Origin: Neurospora tetrasperma FGSC 2508
Lineage: Eukaryota > Ascomycota > Sordariomycetes > Sordariales > Sordariaceae
DNA length: 64,000 bases
Direction of reading: 5' to 3'
Assembly (NCBI RefSeq): GCF_000213175.1
Contig: NW_009799179.1
Location: 7,363,981 to 7,427,980 of the forward strand
The number at the start of each line of letters is the position of its first letter. Position 1 is the first letter of the stretch. Below the pieces are notes generated by a model. That model was not told where the DNA came from. It did not search any database and was given only the letters and a program-made list of their open reading frames with translations. Below, piece after piece: positions 58,376-64,000 of this stretch. Made by a program: the position numbers and the translations under genes.

Positions 58376-59968
58376 CTAAGGCGTCTCCCCACCATATCTT
58401 TTCCACCCAACCCTGACCAGCCGGCGTCCTCCACCCTGATACCCATCCTGCTGCCCGCCCTCCTGGATCGCAAACTTCTCCCACTTGGGGTCTCTCCCAG
58501 CTCCAATGACCACCATCTCCGTCTCGCTGATCCAGCCCAGATTGCCCTTGAGCGGGCCCCCGATGATGGCTGGGCCCCCGTCGCGCGTGAGCGGCTCGCG
58601 GCTGCCGTTGGACACGGGCTCGTCAGCCATCTCGAACTTGGCGGAGGCAAAGGAGTATGGGTCTGAGAAGATGCGCGGCATGAGAGGGAGTTTGGAGAGG
58701 AAGCCCCAGCGACCTTGTCCATCGTCAGCGGCCATGTCTGAACCGCCATTGCTGCTATTGACCATGACGCCGCCGCCGCCGCCGCCGCCGCCACTGCTTG
58801 ATGCGACGGAGTAAGGGCTAGAAGGGCGGTTGTTGCTCGTGACTGGAGGTTCGCCGGCGGCATAGGCAGTGCCGCCGTTGCTAGTAATCGGTCTTGTGCC
58901 GCCGGGGCGAGTCACGTCGAAAACGTGGAGTGTCGATTTGTCGGAGGTGCAGGCTAGATACCTGCCAGAGGGACTGAAGCTGATGGAGAAGATGATGGCT
59001 TTGTCGATACCGCGGCGCAGCTCGTATAGTCGAGCACAGTTGGATGTTGCGTAGACGCGGATGATGGTTCCCTAGCGCGCTAGTATTAGCAAGCCCTCTT
59101 GTATCAATGTGATGTTCCAATCCCTGAAAACCTTACCATCTCGCTCGCCGTAGCCAGCAACTCGCCATCCTGGCTCAAGGCCATCGCTCGCAGCGCCGAC
59201 GTGTGCGCGGTTATGATGCTGACATTGCCGGTCTCAACCTCAACGAGCTGGACGTGGCCGATCGCCCTGCCTGGAAAGGCAATGCGGTCCGAGGAGAGAC
59301 AGCACAGGCCTAGAGGGTTATCGGTCGTTTCATATGTGGAAAGTAGCGGGTGGGGTTTGGCCGTTTGGTAGACTTGCACTCGGTCCATCAAAACCAGAAC
59401 GATTCGCTTGCTGGACATCTTGGCCCCTCGAACCGATGAGGAGGCGCTGATGACGCCTACTTGTTTCTTACTTTTATCGTCCCATAAAACGAGCTATAAT
59501 GTAGCCGTTTTAGTATATCTTTGACCATATCGCACAGCTTGGAGAAGAATGAAAGTTGACATGACTTGCCTTGTTTCGGCTCAACTTTGTCTGCCGCCCA
59601 CCACCAACTAGTCCAAGAATGTTTGTGCGACCAAGCATCTGGACCATGCCGATACCAGCACCAAAGTCTGTACGAGGACATATCATCAGTAAATTGCTCT
59701 ATTGCTGAAGTGACAGTACGCGGTTTTGTCTCCACTTACCGCGAGAAGTTCGTAGAACGCATGATCCCGACTCATAAACTAGATGAACATATGCCATCAG
59801 TGTTTGTCCCATATGGATAACATCAAAACGGCAAACAACAAGGCTTTCTCGAGGCTTACTGCGGAAACCATGGTCTAAACCGACGGCGAAGCAGCTGTTA
59901 TCATGGTTGAAGGTAACCGACAGCACGGGTGCGAGTACCGGGTGTTCGAGGATCCTTCTAGTGTCCAT
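58376..59968 (-). CDS. hsv2: PROPPIN Hsv2 (Atg18 family, WIPI3/4-like)
   Basis: A phosphoinositide-binding seven-bladed propeller that acts in micro-autophagy of the nucleus in yeast. Five exons, 59860-59968, 59740-59778 (39 nt), 59570-59667, 59137-59493 and 58376-59071, give 432 residues. The N terminus VLAPVLSVTFNHDNSCFAVGLDHGFR+IYESG and the motif LRRG at 219-222 (YELRRGIDKAIIFSISFSPSG) are diagnostic; the two arginines contact PI3P and PI(3,5)P2. Blade six carries a long Ser/Gly/Asn-rich insertion with eight glycines in a row, encoded by a CCG-repeat tract at about 58770-58793. The third intron is of GC-AG type: donor GCAAGT after NK, acceptor TATAG before LVLWDD. The start follows family length; the frame is open upstream. 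Confidence 0.92.
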
Positions 59969-62408
59969 CACTACCTCTACGGGCTGGCGCAAGCCAACAA
60001 GTCGAGCGGAGAAGGGATGTGTTGAGAATGGGGAAGGTTGTTCAGGCTGTGAGCCGAACTCAAGTCTATCACCACCGTGGAACCTCGTTGTGTAGAGGAA
60101 GCTCCTGGAGGAATGACTTGACGAGGATAGGTACCCAGATGGTATTACAAGTACACAATCTAAAACGGTGACCAAAGGCGTGAAGCTTCTGCCAAGTCTT
60201 TACTTGCTGACAGAGTGTGGTTGGCGCACTGGATGTCCTATGCTCGCTCAGCCTGGACGTCCTTTTCGAAGATAGAGAGCGGATGTGGAGGTTCGGGCCG
60301 CGGAGGTGGTCAGATCCAACGCGGCCATGAATGGTTCGATGATCAATCTGATAAGAGGGGGTTCGAAATGATACAGAGTGGTAGCTCTGCAGTGAGATGA
60401 AGGGATAAGCTTGCTGAAAAATCGCTGGGAAACACTAATATACGTAGGAGCTTGATAAGTATGGGAGGTTGTAAGTGGACGAGATAGGGCAGGTGTCGTA
60501 TACCAGGGAGTTGCGACGATGTCGTTAGTCCGTCGACATGTATAGTGTGGATGATATAATGTAAGATAGTACCTGCGTGCGCCCCGCAGTCACAATCGAT
60601 TGATTAAAGCTCTCAAAGCAGGCGCCCCAACTACGCCACGTCCATTCGACACTCTGTACACAACAGTATGTCGAAGTTGCGGGAGTATAAAGGGTATGGA
60701 GTAATCAAGATATACCAGAGCCGTATGGTTTCTCCACACAACGTTCGTGATCGAGCGAGAATTGTGTACCTATGGCTTTGTTCAGGCCTGACGGGACCTA
60801 TCCTGGAGGCTCTTTAAGAGAGAGACAATGAGATCAGAAAACAACAATGACGGGATTCAGCAGGGGCGGGCCGACAATGAGAGCATCGCATGGCGGCTCG
60901 GTTACCAAGTGGAATGTTGGTAATGCGCAGGACGTTGACTGGAGGAAGCTCTGGAGTCTGGTTGCAAGTGAGGGATGGATCGCAAGAGGAAGTTCCCGCC
61001 TGCCCCGCGCCGATGACAAGTACCTCTACGCCCCGGGAGTTGGGGACGACGCCTGGATCTCTCGCGATGAACTGGACTGAGCAAGCCTCGGTGATGGATC
61101 GACGGGATCGAAGCACATCCAACACGGCATCAACCTGATGATGAAGACGGGAAGCATGACAGCATGACAGCAGACTTGAGCGATACCTAATGCATGTATG
61201 TACTATGTACATTAAATGGCTGACAGCTGGCAATGCGCTTGCTTGCCCACCATAGCCGCACCCCCAGTTGCCCACTCTCAGAAGCTCGAATCACCGGGAG
61301 GGGTCTGCAAGACAGCCTGGGGTTGGGGTTACACGCTTTTCCAGAATTAGTCAAGCGTCAGGAGCTTAGCAAATGACCCCCTGATTGCCATGGAGCTGTT
61401 GTTAATTGCGGATTGGGACAGGTCTTGCCAATTCCCATCTGATTGCAGCTTCAGGTTAAGACGTCCGTGACGAGTCGAATGAGCTGTAGTCGGTAGATTG
61501 GCTGTGTGAATCAGTGTTTGTGCTTGTTAGGTAGTCCACGACATCGAACACTGAAGTGGACTTGAGCTACTGGAGGCTCTTCATGTCCATCTCTTCAGTA
61601 TTCTATCCGGACGCATCTGGAGGTTGCCGTTCCTCGAGCGTCCACTTCCACTTCCGCCCTGCGATATGAGGTTTCCTGGTCCCGTTTGTCTCCACTGTGT
61701 GTTTATTCTAGCCCGTGATGAGGATGGGATCCGTGCTCTGGGCAAGCAAGGAAGCACAGGAGGTTCCTCCCATACAGCTGGGATCGCTACTACTGTATAC
61801 CTAGAGGTAGGAAGCGTACCTCTAGAGGTTACTTAATTCTTGCAGTAGTTGCAGCCCTCTTCAGGGCGGCACTGTGAGAAACCGAGCCAGCGCGCTGCCT
61901 CCGTCGCTTTCGTCCCCTCCCTGCCACGCCCATCAGGTCATTGGCCACTGCTCTGCCCGAAGGTGCACAGGTGCGTGGTCCTGGCCGGTCCCCATCATCC
62001 CGTCCCGGGCGCCCTGTCACTGTGTGGCAGCGTTCACGCCCACGTCCACTCTGGGCAAAGCAGCCCAGTCCAGTCCATTGCCGTAACACCGCAACATTTT
62101 GTGAAATTGCACTTGCCATGTTCTCCTTTTCCAATCCGAACGCCCACTCCACGACCTCCCCACGACCTCGATACCTCGCTCTCACACGGCCAACACTACC
62201 CTACCTCTACCCGACTCCGTCTCCATCTCCAAGACATCTCTCAGTCGCCGCATTTTTGGTGACTGGATAGCCAATCCCATCAACTATACCACCACTATTC
62301 TTCCCCAGTCAATCCTCTGAGGTAGACACTCCCCTTATTACCCTTTTGTTGTTTGTTGGTACGGACCCGTTGTCGAGAAATTAAAGGCGCCAACCGCCAG
62401 CTGTCACC
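59969..62408. other. Divergent intergenic region, hsv2 and cdc11
   Basis: 2.4 kb containing the promoters of both genes. No recognisable coding region: frames such as 60814-61275 lack domains and splice support. The right end (about 62150-62400) is a pyrimidine-rich leader before the septin gene. Confidence 0.5.
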
Positions 62409-64000
62409 ATGTCTCTGCCTGCCGTATGTTTTGTTTGTTTGCTTGTCTCGTTCTCGTCGTTCTCTCACCGTCCTGGCACTCCATCTTCGTGTCCTCGACC
62501 TACAACACTGCCAATTGCTACCCAAATAAGCTATCCGGTTGCACGTCATGTTCACTAACACCATCTCCTCCCGGCAGAAGATGATGCGCCGCAAGAAGAA
62601 CGTCAAGAAGGGTATCCAGTTCTGCCTGATGGTCTGTGGCGCCTCAGGAACTGGTGAGTCCTTCCAACCCCCAACCAGTCTATCTCGTCGTACCCTGATC
62701 AAGGATTAACCACTACGTTATCTCCCAGGCCGTACCACCTTTGTCAACACCCTCTGCGGCAAAGAGGTTCTTACTCACAAGGACTCCGATGATCCCGCGA
62801 CTGCCCACGTCGAGGAGGGCGTCAAGATCAAGCCCATCACAGTTGGTATGCTTCGCACTCCAGTCGAGGATCCTACGGTGCGAGTGGCGGTTGTCTAACT
62901 ATCTATACTACAGAACTTGAGCTGGACGAGGAAGGGACGCGTATCGCCCTTACCATTGTCGACACCCCCGGCTTCGGTGACCAGATCGACAATGAAGCCA
63001 GCTTCTCCGAGATTGTTGGCTATCTCGAAAGGCAGTACGATGACATTCTTGCGGAGGAGTCGCGCATCAAGCGTAACCCCCGCTTCAGGGACAACCGTGT
63101 CCACGCCATGCTCTACTTCATCACCCCGACTGGCCATGGGTAGGTTTCACTTCTCCTGTTACACATCTTGACACATCTTGAACCGCAACTAACATGTGCA
63201 CAAGTCTCCGTGAGCTGGACATCGAGCTTATGAAGCGCCTTGCGCCCCGAGTCAACGTCATTCCCGTGATCGGCCGCGCTGATACGCTCACCCCAGCTGA
63301 GCTTGCCGAGTCCAAGAAGCTAGTGATGGAGGATATCGAGCATTACCGTATCCCGGTCTACAACTTCCCTTACGATATCGAGGAGGACGATGAGGATACC
63401 GTAGAGGAGAACGCCGAACTCAGAGGTCTCATGCCGTTCGCTATTGTCGGCTCGGAGGATATCATCGAGATTGGTGGACGCAAGGTCCGCGCTCGCCAAT
63501 ACCCATGGGGTGTTGTTGAGGTTGATAACCCGCGCCATTCCGACTTCTTGGCTATCCGCTCGGCCTTGTTGCACTCGCATCTCGCCGATCTGAAGGAGAT
63601 CACCCACGATTTCCTATACGAAAACTACCGTACCGAGAAGCTCAGCAAGAGCGTTGAGGGTGGTGCTGGAGTGTAAGTGTTACCCTGAAGCTTCCGATTG
63701 CAACCACGTGGCGGATACAGTACTAACGTTGATATAGTGACTCCTCAATGAACCCCGAGGATCTCGCATCCCAATCCGTCCGACTCAAGGAGGAGCAGCT
63801 GCGTCGTGAGGAGGAGAAGCTTCGTGAGATTGAGGTTAAGGTCCAACGCGAGATCAACGAGAAGCGCCAGGAGCTCCTCGCCCGCGAATCTCAGCTTCGT
63901 GAGATCGAAGCCCGCATGCAACGCGAAGCGGCGGCTGCTGCCCAAGCAGGGACACCCACTACCAGCCACAGCCATCAGGAAATTAACGGTTCCCCAGATG
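62409..64000 (+). CDS. cdc11: Septin, Cdc11/AspA class (3' end outside the window)
   Basis: A GTP-binding cytoskeletal subunit of septin filaments, rings and collars. Exons 62409-62423 (15 nt), 62578-62653, 62729-62845, 62914-63139, 63205-63672 and 63738 to beyond 64000. All junction phases agree. G1 is GASGTGRTT, with Arg where most septins have Lys; G3 is DTPGFGD. Exon 5 opens at LRELDIELMKRL and carries the septin G4 region (GRADTLTPAE) and septin-unique element (QYPWGVVEVDNPRHSDF). The polybasic patch is KMMRRKKNVKKG at residues 6-17. The last visible part, from NPEDLASQSVRLKEEQLRREEEKLREIE, is a coiled coil. The basic N terminus and G1 arginine point to the Cdc11 group. At least 385 residues are visible; the end is cut by the window, not broken. 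Confidence 0.94.

Noticed and set aside
60814-61275. 153-residue minus-strand frame with VLVIGAGQAG
   Set aside because: The dinucleotide-binding-like string is isolated; nothing around it continues as a flavoprotein and no splice sites support it.

Overview
This window is a stretch of filamentous ascomycete nuclear genome. The protein sequences point to Sordariomycetes and most probably Sordariales (Neurospora, Sordaria, Podospora and relatives). The signs are short spliceosomal introns with GTAAGT/GTATGT donors and CTAAC-type branch points, compact genes separated by 0.5-9 kb, an alpha-1,3-glucan synthase, a rotenone-sensitive complex I subunit and septins. From memory, several of these genes (cdc-11, lag1, nuo-20.8, gcv-2, ags-2) also lie close together in Neurospora crassa. 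I could not check this, and the species is not determined.

Layout, left to right. (1) 2.2-7.3 kb: a divergent pair for mitochondrial propionyl-CoA disposal, 2-methylcitrate synthase (-) and 2-methylisocitrate lyase (+). (2) 7.8-8.8 kb: a three-exon short-chain dehydrogenase (-). (3) 10.9-12.5 kb: a type-I-like glutamine synthetase family protein with a GATA palindrome upstream. (4) 12.5-17.5 kb: 5 kb without a recognisable gene. (5) 17.6-25.0 kb: a 2393-residue alpha-1,3-glucan synthase in five exons, then an intron-containing tRNA-Phe. (6) 26.1-34.1 kb: an Sqt1-like WD40 ribosome-assembly chaperone, a zinc alcohol dehydrogenase with a possible mitochondrial extension, and the glycine cleavage P protein. 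(7) 34.1-36.3 kb: two clean non-autonomous inverted-repeat transposons, with different target duplications, in the promoter region between gcvP and tom5. (8) 36.3-40.5 kb: tom5 (50 residues), Nup57/Nup54 and a complex I CHCH subunit. (9) 40.5-49.8 kb: a gene-free zone with a sequencing gap at 42068-42684. The odd homopolymer-like text before the gap is a smeared re-read of the sequence just after it. (10) 49.8-60.0 kb: a secreted CAP/PR-1 protein, ceramide synthase, the Ist3 splicing factor and the Hsv2 PROPPIN. (11) 62.4-64.0 kb: a Cdc11-class septin cut off by the window end.

Functionally the window is mostly housekeeping: four or five mitochondrial metabolism and biogenesis genes, one wall polymer synthase, sphingolipid synthesis, autophagy, splicing, nuclear pore and septin genes. 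I found no CRISPR, rRNA, virus-like element or secondary-metabolite cluster. All splice junctions below were assigned by hand from consensus sites and reading-frame continuity; every multi-exon model keeps an open frame, and none has been compared with RNA data.
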